Below, piece by piece: positions 17,691 to 25,717 of a stretch of DNA of 64,000 nt. Each line of letters opens with the position of its first letter. Positions within the stretch are counted from its first letter, which is position 1. This stretch comes from Neisseriales bacterium (lineage in GTDB: Bacteria; Pseudomonadota; Gammaproteobacteria; Burkholderiales; UBA11063): positions 49,101-113,100 of the forward strand of contig SSGX01000037.1 in the NCBI GenBank assembly GCA_008017155.1, given 5' to 3'. Below the pieces are notes generated by a model that saw only the letters and a program-made list of their open reading frames with translations, was not told the DNA's origin and ran no database searches. The position numbers were made by a program, and so were the translations under genes.

Positions 17691-18918
17691 ATTCTACTCC
17701 AAGCTTTTTACACACTTCAATAGCGCTTTTTACACCATCCTCATGAAAGCCATTTGCCCAATATGCACCGCAATAATGTATTCTATCTACGCCAGAAATT
17801 TTAGCCCAGTTTTTTTGGGCAATAACTGCTTCTTCTGTATATATAGGGTGCTCGTAATTGAATGTAGCGATAATTTTATCTTTTTCAATCATTTCTGTGC
17901 TATTTAGGGTTACGCAATAAATTGTGTCAGTTTGTAGCCCTTGTAGGATATTCATATTATAGGTTAGCGTCGCTTGTTTATCGCTTTGTCCTGTCATCAG
18001 ATAATTCCAGCTTGCATGTGCCAGTTTTCTTTTTGGGAGTAATGATTCATCAGTATGTAAAACAACTTCATTTTTTGAATATTTGATAGCTTCAAGAATA
18101 TTTACTTCTTCCTTCGTTGGGCTTGCTAGAATCTGTAAAGCCTGATTTGAATGACAAGCACAGATCACCTCGGCGAAAGATTTTTTTGTTCCATCGGCAA
18201 ATACTATTTCTACATTATCTTCATTACGAATAATCTGTTTAACTTCGGCATTAAGGTGAATTTTATTGCTAAATCCGTTAGTTAGTTTGGGGATATAATT
18301 TTTTGAGCCACCACAGATAGTGTACCATTGTGGACGATTATTTACATCTAGTAAGCCATGGTTATTAAAAAACCTAGCAAAAAATGCAAATGGAAACTCA
18401 AGCATTTCTTTTATACCCATAGACCAGATAGCTGAACCCATCGGAAGAATATATCCTTCGACAAACCATTTGCCAAAATTATTCTTAGCAATAAACTCTT
18501 TTAGTGTTTCATTTTGAAAGCTGGTAGTTTTTTTTGCTAAACGATTAAATTTTAATATATCATAGATAAGCTTGATAAATTTGGGACTAAATATATTTTT
18601 GCGATCGGCAAAAAGGCTATTTAGGTTATTACCATTATATTCAAGTCCCCATTGATCGTTTCTTACTGAAAAACTCATCTCAGTTGGACGATATTTAACT
18701 CCAAGCTTATCAAGGATTTTCTGAAAATTAGGGTAGGTTCTATTATTAAATACAATAAAACCAGTATCAATGGCTAGTTCACCAACATTAATAGTACTGG
18801 TATGTCCACCAATATAATTATTTGCTTCAAAAATCTCAATATCGAAGTCTTTATGTAAAAGATAGCCACATGTTAAACCAGAAATACCGCTACCAATTAT
18901 CGCTATTTTTTTCTTCAT
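17680..18918 (-). CDS. FAD-dependent (amine-oxidase-like) oxidoreductase of the lipid cluster
   Basis: The ~412-residue protein starts with KKKIAIIGSGISGLTCGYLL, a dinucleotide-binding GxGxxG, followed by EIFEANNYIGGHT and DTGFIVFNNRTYPNF, which form the FAD-binding core. WYTICGGSKNYIPKL and the C-terminal YCGAYWANGFHEDGVKSA complete the family pattern. These proteins are close to phytoene-desaturase/amine-oxidase enzymes and are the constant partner of DUF1365. Inferred role: desaturation or oxidation of a methylated acyl chain. Two adjacent ATG codons (18921 and 18918) are possible; I prefer the second because of the AAGG spacing. It follows the SDR gene by a few bases. Confidence 0.85.
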   Translation of the reverse strand: MKKKIAIIGSGISGLTCGYLLHKDFDIEIFEANNYIGGHTSTINVGELAIDTGFIVFNNRTYPNFQKILDKLGVKYRPTEMSFSVRNDQWGLEYNGNNLNSLFADRKNIFSPKFIKLIYDILKFNRLAKKTTSFQNETLKEFIAKNNFGKWFVEGYILPMGSAIWSMGIKEMLEFPFAFFARFFNNHGLLDVNNRPQWYTICGGSKNYIPKLTNGFSNKIHLNAEVKQIIRNEDNVEIVFADGTKKSFAEVICACHSNQALQILASPTKEEVNILEAIKYSKNEVVLHTDESLLPKRKLAHASWNYLMTGQSDKQATLTYNMNILQGLQTDTIYCVTLNSTEMIEKDKIIATFNYEHPIYTEEAVIAQKNWAKISGVDRIHYCGAYWANGFHEDGVKSAIEVCKKLGVEFAG

Positions 18919-18924
18919 CATGCC

Positions 18925-19653
18925 TTATTTCTTAAACTTCTGCCCAATTTTACGCCATAGCTTTCTTGGGAATAGACTTAATAGTTTCATTGGGATTGTT
19001 AGCCGTAAAGGAAAATGAATTTCAATTTTCTTAGCTGCGATCCCTCTAACTATAATTTTTGCTGCTTCATGTGCTTCCAGAACAAATGGCATCGGAAAAT
19101 CATTTTTATCAGTTAACGGAGTTTTTACAAACCCCGGATTTATTATGCTAACAGTGATATTTTCATCAATAAGATCAATAGCCAAGGCTTCTAAAAGATA
19201 ATTGGCGGCAACTTTACTCGCGCCATAAGCTTCAGCGCGGCTTAATGGTAAATAAGCAGCCATACTCGCTACACCAGCTAAATGAGGTTGTCTTGACTTC
19301 CTAAGAAGTGGTAAAACACCTTCAATACTATTGGCAAGAGTAATGACATTTGCATCAAATACACGTTTTATCAGCTGCGCATCAAAGTCTTTACAGTCTA
19401 TATATTCGCAGTTCCCGGCATTTAAAATTGCTAGATCAATGTGTCCATGCTTTGCTTCAATAGCTTTAAATATTTCTCTAGTGGCTTCAAGATTCGATAA
19501 GTCAACTTGTCTGGTTTCAATCCCAATATTCTCAAGGTTTTTCAATGCTTCTTGATTTCTACCCAGTGCAATGACTTCGTGATTACCTTGTTTGTAGATT
19601 TTTGCCAGTTCATGACCTATTCCTGATGTAGCTCCGGTAATTAGAATTTTCAT
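18925..19653 (-). CDS. SDR family NAD(P)-dependent oxidoreductase
   Basis: The 242-residue short-chain dehydrogenase has GATSGIGHELA (residues ~7-17, cofactor binding), LAILNAGN (~80-87), SMAAYLPLSRAEAYGASK (~129-146, catalytic Ser, Tyr and Lys in the S...YxxxK pattern) and INPGFVKTPLTD (~170-181). It should oxidise or reduce a hydroxyl or carbonyl group. Its place between the NTF2-like and FAD-oxidoreductase genes, all with tiny gaps or overlaps, ties it to the lipid-modification operon. The C-terminal basic helix (KLLSLFPRKLWRKIGQKFKK) could associate with the membrane. The exact substrate cannot be read from the sequence. Confidence 0.87.
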   Translation of the reverse strand: MKILITGATSGIGHELAKIYKQGNHEVIALGRNQEALKNLENIGIETRQVDLSNLEATREIFKAIEAKHGHIDLAILNAGNCEYIDCKDFDAQLIKRVFDANVITLANSIEGVLPLLRKSRQPHLAGVASMAAYLPLSRAEAYGASKVAANYLLEALAIDLIDENITVSIINPGFVKTPLTDKNDFPMPFVLEAHEAAKIIVRGIAAKKIEIHFPLRLTIPMKLLSLFPRKLWRKIGQKFKK

Positions 19654-20072
19654 TATTGTGCCAGCCTTTTTTTAATCTGTCTTATTATAGCACCTAAATA
19701 TGGAAGTTGTTCATAAAGCATTTCACCCAAATCAAAATAATCGCGGTGATAGACAATTTTTTCATCAAATATAATTTTGCTTATCCCGCTAACAATAACA
19801 ACTTTGCCTTTATTGAGTTTTGGGTGAGTTAGGTGCATACTCCATTCAAGAAATGCTGTTTTATCTGCAACTGTAGTTGAGTTAAAAATAAATTTGCAAT
19901 CACCGATATTTGAATAAAGCTTGCTAAAGTATTCAGTAAGGTTATTTATTCCGTAAATACGATGTGCCGGATCTTCAAATGATGCATTGTCAGCATAGAT
20001 TTCTTTTAGTAAATGAAGATTATTGGCATTAAGCTGATTAAATACATTCTGAAGTTTATCAATAACTGACAT
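19653..20072 (-). CDS. NTF2-like (SnoaL-type) protein, first gene of the lipid operon
   Basis: The 139-residue protein has the cone-shaped NTF2-like pattern: LQNVFNQLNANNLHLLKEIYADNASFEDPAHRIYGINNLTEYF, then a long beta meander ending YHRDYFDLGEMLYEQLPYLGAIIRQIKKRL. Related small proteins accompany the SDR, DUF1365 and CFA-type genes in other proteobacteria. It may be an enzyme or a ligand-binding partner for the modified lipid; the His and Asp in RDYFD could be functional. GATAAGGGATAAGAT provides the ribosome site. It overlaps the SDR gene start by one base. A promoter with an operator-like palindrome lies 40-70 bases upstream. Confidence 0.83.
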   Translation of the reverse strand: MSVIDKLQNVFNQLNANNLHLLKEIYADNASFEDPAHRIYGINNLTEYFSKLYSNIGDCKFIFNSTTVADKTAFLEWSMHLTHPKLNKGKVVIVSGISKIIFDEKIVYHRDYFDLGEMLYEQLPYLGAIIRQIKKRLAQ

Positions 20073-20110
20073 ATCTTATCCCTTATCTAATTTGCTTTAA
20101 TTATAACGTT

Positions 20111-20144
20111 ATTATATCACAAATATAGTTGGCATTTCAACTAT
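20111..20144 (-). promoter_or_regulatory. Promoter and operator site A upstream of the lipid-modification operon
   Basis: On the minus strand the -35 TTGAAA (20135-20140) and -10 TATAAT (20111-20116) are separated by 18 bases. The palindrome GTTGG-CATT-TCAAC at 20128-20141, extended to ATAGTTG...CAACTAT, covers the -35 box. The same palindrome family is found at five other promoters in the window, so a repressor of MarR type is the likely ligand. The site overlaps the last codon of the upstream Rieske gene. Confidence 0.72.
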
Positions 20145-21078
20145 GTTTCTGCTGCCTTGACTTCCACATATTCCGGAATAACTTTATCGCTTTATCGTGC
20201 TTCATTAAGACTTCATCTTCAAGCTTATTATTCCATGATGCTTGAGATTCAACGACTTTTTGATCTTGTTTGAGGATGATTTTATTGCTTATATTCATTA
20301 CAAAATCAATAATTGGCTTGATTGGTTTTGCAGTTAAAAAGCCCCTAAAGGTGAAAATATAAATAATACTTTGGTTTTGGCTGACTGGTACAAAGTAGGC
20401 GATAATTTTCATCTTATCGCTGATATTAAGTATCCATGAATTAGGGTAAACATAAATGGTAGAAGGAGAAGAATCACCATCTCGCTGATAAGTTATAATA
20501 GAACTGTCAGTTTGCTCAAACCTTGGGTTTTGTGGCATAACAAAATTGCGACCTATTGTTGTTTTGTGAACTTCTGCCAGATGCGTATAGTCAAGTTGAT
20601 TTTCGATACAGCGAGTAATATAGCTATCCCATTTTTTGCTAAAAAAGCTGTAGTTACCATTAAAGCTATTAAATACATTTTCTAGCGGACTAATATCATC
20701 GACACCACTAGGATTACCAAACATTACCCAGATCATATCGAGAGTAACTCTACTTGGATATTTTTTTACCATTAGCTTAGGAATCGCTTTATTAAATTCA
20801 GGCGCGTGAGTGCAGCTACCATCTTTAGAAAATTCAAAGCCATGAAATGGACAGCGGATTTTATTGTCGCAAATTTTGCCTAGGCTTAATTTGGCAGATC
20901 GATGTGGGCAGCGATCCTCCATTACCACAACTTCGCTAGAATCTTTCCAGATAACTAGCGGAATTCCAAATCGGATACAGGCAAAGGGTTTGTTTTTTGG
21001 TAATTCACTAATATGTAAAATGGAGTACCAACCAGAAGGGAAGCCATCAAAGCCTGATAAAGTCACTGATTCACTCAT
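20137..21078 (-). CDS. Rieske non-heme iron oxygenase
   Basis: The 313-residue protein has an N-terminal Rieske 2Fe-2S domain, with CPHRSAKL (~57-64) and CPFHGFEF (~75-82) providing the Cys/His ligands. A C-terminal catalytic domain follows, with ENQLDYTHLAEVH around ~160-172, the D-x-x-H-x-x-x-x-H type mononuclear iron site. It therefore looks like a functional oxygenase alpha subunit, related to VanA/choline monooxygenase-like enzymes. No reductase or ferredoxin gene is adjacent. It lies 64 bases upstream of the lipid operon and on the same strand; whether it oxygenates a fatty acid is inference. Start ATG 21078 is the only good one. Confidence 0.85.
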   Translation of the reverse strand: MSESVTLSGFDGFPSGWYSILHISELPKNKPFACIRFGIPLVIWKDSSEVVVMEDRCPHRSAKLSLGKICDNKIRCPFHGFEFSKDGSCTHAPEFNKAIPKLMVKKYPSRVTLDMIWVMFGNPSGVDDISPLENVFNSFNGNYSFFSKKWDSYITRCIENQLDYTHLAEVHKTTIGRNFVMPQNPRFEQTDSSIITYQRDGDSSPSTIYVYPNSWILNISDKMKIIAYFVPVSQNQSIIYIFTFRGFLTAKPIKPIIDFVMNISNKIILKQDQKVVESQASWNNKLEDEVLMKHDKAIKLFRNMWKSRQQKHS

Positions 21079-21259
21079 TACTATCGATTCTTTTGAGAGC
21101 TAAATTAGCATTATTATACGCAAAAAGCTTCAAAAAAACATCTTATTATTAGACTTATCATGTTATTTGATATTTGAAGTGCTTATTGCTGTACGTAAAA
21201 TCTCTCTATACGTAGATTTTGTCTATATTATATTGTGAGTTTAGCTTCATTCAAATGCT

Positions 21260-21859
21260 TTAGTACTCAAATACATTTACATGGCACGCAGTGTTAATAT
21301 ATGTAGTTGTTTTGGTTACTTGAGTACCAGCTCCTTCGTGAATGTGACCAAAAATCACGTATTTGGGATTGATTTCTTTGATTTTATCACGTAGAATTTT
21401 GCAGCCCTTACGTCTATTTATCATTGATACCTTATCCATAATGCCGTACGGTGGATTGTGGCTCACAATAATGTTTGTATCGGTAGGAATTTTATTATAT
21501 ATCATCCTACGCTCTAAATCATTAAAATTAAAAGCCCAATCTTCATCAATGGCGCAAACAGGAGAACCCCAAATTTTGATTTCTTCTATTGTAACGCTAC
21601 TATTCTCAAGATATATAACATTATCGGGAAAACGAATTAGATTCTTTTCTTCTTGTAATGCAAAATCATGATTACCAGCAATAAAGATTTTATACTTGTA
21701 TGGTAACTCAGCATACCAATTCAGAAACACTTGTATTCCTTGAACACTACCTATACGAGTAATGTCACCAGCATGGATTATTACATCAGCCTCTGCGGGC
21801 AGTTTTTCTTCAAAATTTTGATGTTTAGAATGAGTGTCAGATAAGCAAACAATCTTCAT
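21260..21859 (-). CDS. Calcineurin-like metallophosphoesterase
   Basis: The product from ATG 21859 (~199 residues) has the ordered metallophosphoesterase motifs: IVCLSDTHSKH (D-x-H), IIHAGDI (GD), FIAGNHDFAL (GNHD), IIVSHNPPYG (SHxPP) and VIFGHIHEGAG (GH-x-H). Two metal ions should be bound. Sequence style is close to the MPPED1/2-like group found in many bacteria. Substrates in this group are varied phosphodiesters and cannot be predicted here. GGAAAAT upstream fits ATG 21859; a TTG nine bases earlier is less likely. It lies at the end of the accessory minus-strand block. Confidence 0.87.
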   Translation of the reverse strand: MKIVCLSDTHSKHQNFEEKLPAEADVIIHAGDITRIGSVQGIQVFLNWYAELPYKYKIFIAGNHDFALQEEKNLIRFPDNVIYLENSSVTIEEIKIWGSPVCAIDEDWAFNFNDLERRMIYNKIPTDTNIIVSHNPPYGIMDKVSMINRRKGCKILRDKIKEINPKYVIFGHIHEGAGTQVTKTTTYINTACHVNVFEY

Positions 21860-21905
21860 ATTTTCCAATCTAAAAGAATCATTTTTGGTTAATCACTATT
21901 TATTT

Positions 21906-23204
21906 CTAAGCCATAAATACAATGTCTGTATCTATAATATTACCTTTTATAGATTGTATTATCTCATCACAAAGCTCTAAAGCATAATCTACTAACTTGT
22001 TTTGATTTTCTGAGTGATAAATCCAAGCATAATCTTTAAATGTCATTTCATTTTTATAAAATGCATAATTTATATCATCTTCAGATTTGTTAAACGGTAT
22101 CCAACAAAAATAGTTCTTATAGTTTTCAGGACTACGATAATATCCTTTAATAAATTTATTTTTATCGCCGTCTTTATGTTTTTTACAGTACTCTGATAAC
22201 TCCACAAACCTTTGATCTGGATTCTCTGTAGGATATTTTGTGTCAAAATATTTATGTAATAAACGGTCTATATCTTTTAATTCTTCATCATAAGAAAATC
22301 CCCATTTATTATTCTTTGTAGGAAAGATACCATAATGAAACCAACCATATTCATATGTTATGTTTAACTTTATTTCATAACCACGAAAACTGAATAATAT
22401 CAAATCAGCTACTTTACTTTTATATTTAGCACATATTCTATTCCGAATTTGTTTAACCACATCATCTTGAACTTTTACTATTGAATTAATTGCATTTGCA
22501 ATATCTTGTGCTGTTTTAAAATTAATCTCAGAGCTTAATAATAATTCAGTTACTTCCATTTCTTTATCCTTACTAGAGCATTGATTAGTTAATTTTCTGA
22601 TTAAATTGCAGTATTGAATTAACGTTTCGCGAATTATTGGTAAAGATGTTGATTTTTCAATGCAGGCATTTAACCAATTTATTATATCTTCTTTAAACGA
22701 AATACACATTATTTTGTCAATTGATAACTCACCTAATGATTCATCGCTTGGAGCACTACCGTCTAAGGTAAGATATAATATAAAAGCTTTATTATCAAAT
22801 TGAGAATAACGATAAAGTTGATTATATTGATCGCCTGCATATATTTTATTTTCGATGATAATATTCTTGTATGAATGCTCAATAAAAATATCAATGCGCC
22901 CACCTTCTTGACAATCTTTATTTATTTCGCCAATATGCTTTTCTGTAATTGTTTTTGCGGAGTTTAACTCTTGGTAATTATTTCTTAAACCAATTTGTTG
23001 CAAGAACAGTGCCAAATAGATGCTACCTTGACCGTGTGTACCATTTGGATTCAATAACTCTGCAATAAATTGAGAGTGCATAACTTCAACAGAATCAAGT
23101 CCAAGTACACTAAACACATTAAAGTTTTCTCCGCTTAATTTAGCAAATTGTTCATATTTTTTATTTATATCTTGTATTCTGTTTAATAGATTTTTAATAT
23201 CCAT
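21906..23204 (-). CDS. PD-(D/E)XK nuclease superfamily protein (PDDEXK_4-like)
   Basis: The 432-residue protein starts at ATG 23204, preceded by AGGAAC. The core at residues ~110-140 reads GGRIDIFIEH...IIIENKIYAGDQYNQLYRY. This gives the D...E-x-K catalytic pattern followed by the Q-x-x-Q/Y helix typical of the PDDEXK_4 family. The N-terminal part (FNVFSVLGLDSVEVMHSQFIAELLNPNGTHGQGSIYL) is also characteristic of that family. The C-terminal 200 residues are aromatic and may bind substrate. Many family members are linked with restriction, DNA repair or phage defence. It sits in an AT-rich accessory block; partner and target are unknown. Confidence 0.8.
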   Translation of the reverse strand: MDIKNLLNRIQDINKKYEQFAKLSGENFNVFSVLGLDSVEVMHSQFIAELLNPNGTHGQGSIYLALFLQQIGLRNNYQELNSAKTITEKHIGEINKDCQEGGRIDIFIEHSYKNIIIENKIYAGDQYNQLYRYSQFDNKAFILYLTLDGSAPSDESLGELSIDKIMCISFKEDIINWLNACIEKSTSLPIIRETLIQYCNLIRKLTNQCSSKDKEMEVTELLLSSEINFKTAQDIANAINSIVKVQDDVVKQIRNRICAKYKSKVADLILFSFRGYEIKLNITYEYGWFHYGIFPTKNNKWGFSYDEELKDIDRLLHKYFDTKYPTENPDQRFVELSEYCKKHKDGDKNKFIKGYYRSPENYKNYFCWIPFNKSEDDINYAFYKNEMTFKDYAWIYHSENQNKLVDYALELCDEIIQSIKGNIIDTDIVFMA

Positions 23205-23227
23205 GATTGTTCCTAATTGGGTGAAAT

Positions 23228-23425
23228 TCAATATAACTCATTATTAAAGTTAAGATAGTCTTTCTTGGTATAATGATTTGCCAGTAAATATAATATATGC
23301 CGAAAAGAATAAGTGCTCATGTAATTTATATCAAATTGGATATAATCATTTTCACATTCGCTATATTGTAAATGATAATACTTTTTTGTAAAATTAATTT
23401 TTAACAAGAATTTATGTTTTGCCAT
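23228..23425 (-). CDS. Small hypothetical protein (65 aa)
   Basis: A 65-codon frame from ATG 23425 lies just upstream of the nuclease gene and ends 24 bases before its start. It is rich in Tyr, Asn and Lys (KKYYHLQYSECENDYIQFDINYMSTYSFRHILYLLANHY). No family or signal peptide is recognised. The ribosome site is poor (an AAGAAACTC stretch is somewhat distant). It may be a real partner of the nuclease or an accident of AT-rich sequence; codon use resembles its neighbours. Confidence 0.4.
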   Translation of the reverse strand: MAKHKFLLKINFTKKYYHLQYSECENDYIQFDINYMSTYSFRHILYLLANHYTKKDYLNFNNELY

Positions 23426-23452
23426 TGATATCAGATGAGTTTCTTGAATAAT

Positions 23453-24076
23453 TTAATTAACCTCTGATTCGATAGGCTCATCAATCAAATTTATAGATAA
23501 TCCTTCATTTTTAACTCTGTCAAGAACTTCTTGAAATAACGATATTTTAACAACGTTTGTAATTATTTTGGAGAACAGTATAATACGCGCAATTTGTGTT
23601 GTCAGAGATTTATTAACTTTAAGATGGCTTTTCATTACATCAATACGTACCATAATATTTTCAATATGTGAATTAATTAAATAAAATGTAGTTTCACCCA
23701 TTAAAGACCAATAGTCAGTTTTCATAATAATGCCATATTCATTATTAAATGTCCAATAATCTTCGACCTGTACTTGATTTTTACCCCATGAAAAATGAGT
23801 GGTTTGTATTAATTTAATCTCGTATTCAATTAACACCATATTTAATGACTTAATAATTGTCATAATTAAAACATTATTCTTTAACTTTTGAAACCAACTT
23901 GGACAATCACTGTAATGATTATTAACAACATAGCACCATTCTGTTGGAGAGATTAAAAACTTGTTTTCTTTTATATCAAAAGTTTCTGTATAAAAATACC
24001 ATTTATAATCTCTTGCACAAAGTCGAGATGTTAAAAAATACTTTTTTTTAAATCTGAACAAATTAGATTTAAGCAT
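23453..24076 (-). CDS. Hypothetical protein (207 aa) of the accessory block
   Basis: The 207-residue frame begins MLKSNLFRFKKKYFLTSRLCARDYKWYFYTETFD and is rich in aromatic and aliphatic residues. A hydrophobic patch near residues ~65-90 (NVLIMTIIKSLNMVLIEYEIKLI) and a helical region near ~160-185 (QIARIILFSKIITNVVKISLF) may be amphipathic helices rather than true membrane spans. No conserved domain or catalytic motif is recognised. It lies between the triple zinc-motif gene and the 65-residue frame on the same strand with short gaps, consistent with one transcript. Low GC content suggests acquired DNA. Function unknown. Confidence 0.55.
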   Translation of the reverse strand: MLKSNLFRFKKKYFLTSRLCARDYKWYFYTETFDIKENKFLISPTEWCYVVNNHYSDCPSWFQKLKNNVLIMTIIKSLNMVLIEYEIKLIQTTHFSWGKNQVQVEDYWTFNNEYGIIMKTDYWSLMGETTFYLINSHIENIMVRIDVMKSHLKVNKSLTTQIARIILFSKIITNVVKISLFQEVLDRVKNEGLSINLIDEPIESEVN

Positions 24077-24085
24077 AAATGATTT

Positions 24086-24355
24086 CTAATTTTTACCTAG
24101 CATATGTGTTTTATGAGGGCTTTTACTACAATTACCACCAGCACTAACTCGGCTACCGCAGTAAACACAGGTTTTGCTATCTACATTTACTTGATGATGT
24201 TTATGTGGACTCTTATTGCAATTGCCTCCTGCCATTACTCTGCTTCCACAAAAGATACAACGTTTATCTTCTTCAACTACATGCGTCTTAATAGGACTTT
24301 TGTTACAGTTACCACCAGCAGAAACATTATTCCCACAATATATACATTTTCCCAT
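24086..24355 (-). CDS. Triple zinc-motif repeat protein (89 aa)
   Basis: The 89-residue protein consists of three copies of a ~29-30-residue unit. Each unit has CxxCG, then V-x-AGGNC, then KSP and a terminal His: Cys4, Cys7, Cys17 and His25; Cys33, Cys36, Cys46 and His54; Cys63, Cys66, Cys76 and His84. Each set can bind one zinc ion in a compact CCCH knuckle. Linkers of about 8 residues are variable and acidic or polar. It is small enough to be an RNA-, DNA- or protein-binding adaptor. It precedes the 207-residue unknown gene. No named family is claimed; single copies of similar motifs occur in uncharacterised bacterial proteins. Confidence 0.72.
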   Translation of the reverse strand: MGKCIYCGNNVSAGGNCNKSPIKTHVVEEDKRCIFCGSRVMAGGNCNKSPHKHHQVNVDSKTCVYCGSRVSAGGNCSKSPHKTHMLGKN

Positions 24356-24428
24356 ATTAAATCCTTATAAAAATGTTAGCAGTGTTTTTACCAAGACTAT
24401 TTATTGTTTTATAATCAATTAACCACTA

Positions 24429-25136
24429 TTAAGAAATAGTCTTCAAACTGATTAATAATTCTTTTAACTTCTTTACTCCAATTGAAGCATTTTCAGCTAT
24501 TAATGTAACATTGCTACGCTGGTACATTTCATTTGCATTTGGATCAATCACATAAATTGGTATATCTTTTCTGGCATCAGATATTAAGCCAGCCGCTGGA
24601 TATACTTGCATTGATGTGCCAATGATCACAAAGATATCTGCTTGTTGTACCAAATCGGCTGCATGCTCTATTTCTGGAACCATCTCGCCAAACCAGACAA
24701 TATGTGGGCGAAGCTGTGAACCGAGTTCACACAAATCGCCATTTTTAATACCTGTATAACCAATTTCATAAATCAGAGATTCATCTTGCGTGCTTCGGGC
24801 TTTAATTAATTCGCCATGTAAATGAACTATTGATTTACTGCCAGCCCTCTCATGTAAGTCATCCACATTTTGGGTAATAATTGTTACATCAAAGAATTCT
24901 TCAAGTTCAACTAAGCCAATATGCCCATAATTTGGTTTAACAGTAGCTAATTGGTTTCGACGCTTATTATAAAAATCTAATACCAAATTCTTATTTTTTA
25001 ACCATCCTTGATAAGAAGCAACTTCCATAATGTCATGATCTTCCCATAGTCCATTCATATCCCGAAAGGTTCTTACACCACTTTCAGCACTTATCCCAGC
25101 ACCGGTTAAAATAACTAACTTTTTTTTGTTTGACAT
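24429..25136 (-). CDS. Sir2-family NAD-dependent protein deacylase (zinc-cysteine-less)
   Basis: The 235-residue protein has the sirtuin motifs TGAGISAESGVRTFRD (~10-25), ITQNVDDLHERAG (~100-112), the catalytic His in HLHGE, and FVIIGTSMQVYPAAGLI. The Y-x-x-R pair in FYNKRR matches the class III (CobB/SIRT5-type) signature for succinyl or malonyl groups. The four zinc-ribbon cysteines found in most sirtuins are not visible; only one Cys occurs in that region (GDLCELGSQLRPHIVWFGE). It ends three genes of a minus-strand run (WYL, DUF4116, sirtuin). It may act in general deacylation or in a local accessory system; the gene order leaves both open. Confidence 0.88.
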   Translation of the reverse strand: MSNKKKLVILTGAGISAESGVRTFRDMNGLWEDHDIMEVASYQGWLKNKNLVLDFYNKRRNQLATVKPNYGHIGLVELEEFFDVTIITQNVDDLHERAGSKSIVHLHGELIKARSTQDESLIYEIGYTGIKNGDLCELGSQLRPHIVWFGEMVPEIEHAADLVQQADIFVIIGTSMQVYPAAGLISDARKDIPIYVIDPNANEMYQRSNVTLIAENASIGVKKLKELLISLKTIS

Positions 25137-25141
25137 TGTTT

Positions 25142-25717
25142 CTACCTATATAACGCATTAAAATTTTTTAGCTGTTCGCCTATAAATAACTTAGCCCAAT
25201 CAGTTTGCGCAACAGCCTCAATGACAACTTCGAGGTTATTCTTTAATTCTTCACTCATAAACAGTAAACTACGCCCATTTTGTTTAACAGCGTATAAAGC
25301 TGTGCATAAATCAGATTTTAGCCGTTTACTGGCAAACTGTAGACTAAGTCCATTTTGCTTAACTAGCGATAATGCAGTTTCATAATTAACTTCATATTCA
25401 CTGCCTACGAATTGCAAAGCTAGACAGTTTTGTTGTATTGCTGCTCCAACAATTTCATGGTCAATTTTTAGTTCTTCATCCACAAATTCTAGTGCTAGAC
25501 CATTTTGCGTAACAGCTAACAAGGCTAATTCACGATCATTCTTAAACTCGTAACAAATAAACTCAAAGTGCAAGCCATTTTGTTGGAGAATTTCATACAG
25601 AAAATCGTAGTCACATTTAAGTTCTTCACTTACGTTTTTGAGTGACCAACATCTATTGCGTAATCTCTTACTATAGCTTAAGTTACTGATAGAGATTTGC
25701 CATTTTTTGGGCACCAT
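25142..25717 (-). CDS. DUF4116 repeat protein
   Basis: The 191-residue protein consists of about five helical repeats of ~24-25 residues. Each contains a Val/Ala-x-QNG segment followed by LxFxxEELK, for example AVTQNGLALEFVDEELKIDHEIV and later AVKQNGRSLLFMSEELK. This is the DUF4116 pattern, known from scattered bacterial and protist-virus proteins and thought to be an interaction scaffold. The N terminus overlaps the end of the WYL gene by 35 bases, and the sirtuin gene starts a few bases after its stop, so the three form an operon. No catalytic residues are visible. Confidence 0.8.
   Translation of the reverse strand: MVPKKWQISISNLSYSKRLRNRCWSLKNVSEELKCDYDFLYEILQQNGLHFEFICYEFKNDRELALLAVTQNGLALEFVDEELKIDHEIVGAAIQQNCLALQFVGSEYEVNYETALSLVKQNGLSLQFASKRLKSDLCTALYAVKQNGRSLLFMSEELKNNLEVVIEAVAQTDWAKLFIGEQLKNFNALYR

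Noticed and set aside
24104..24422. Two plus-strand frames of 88 and 68 codons opposite the triple zinc-motif gene
   Set aside because: They arise from the repeated antisense sequence of that gene and have no ribosome sites.
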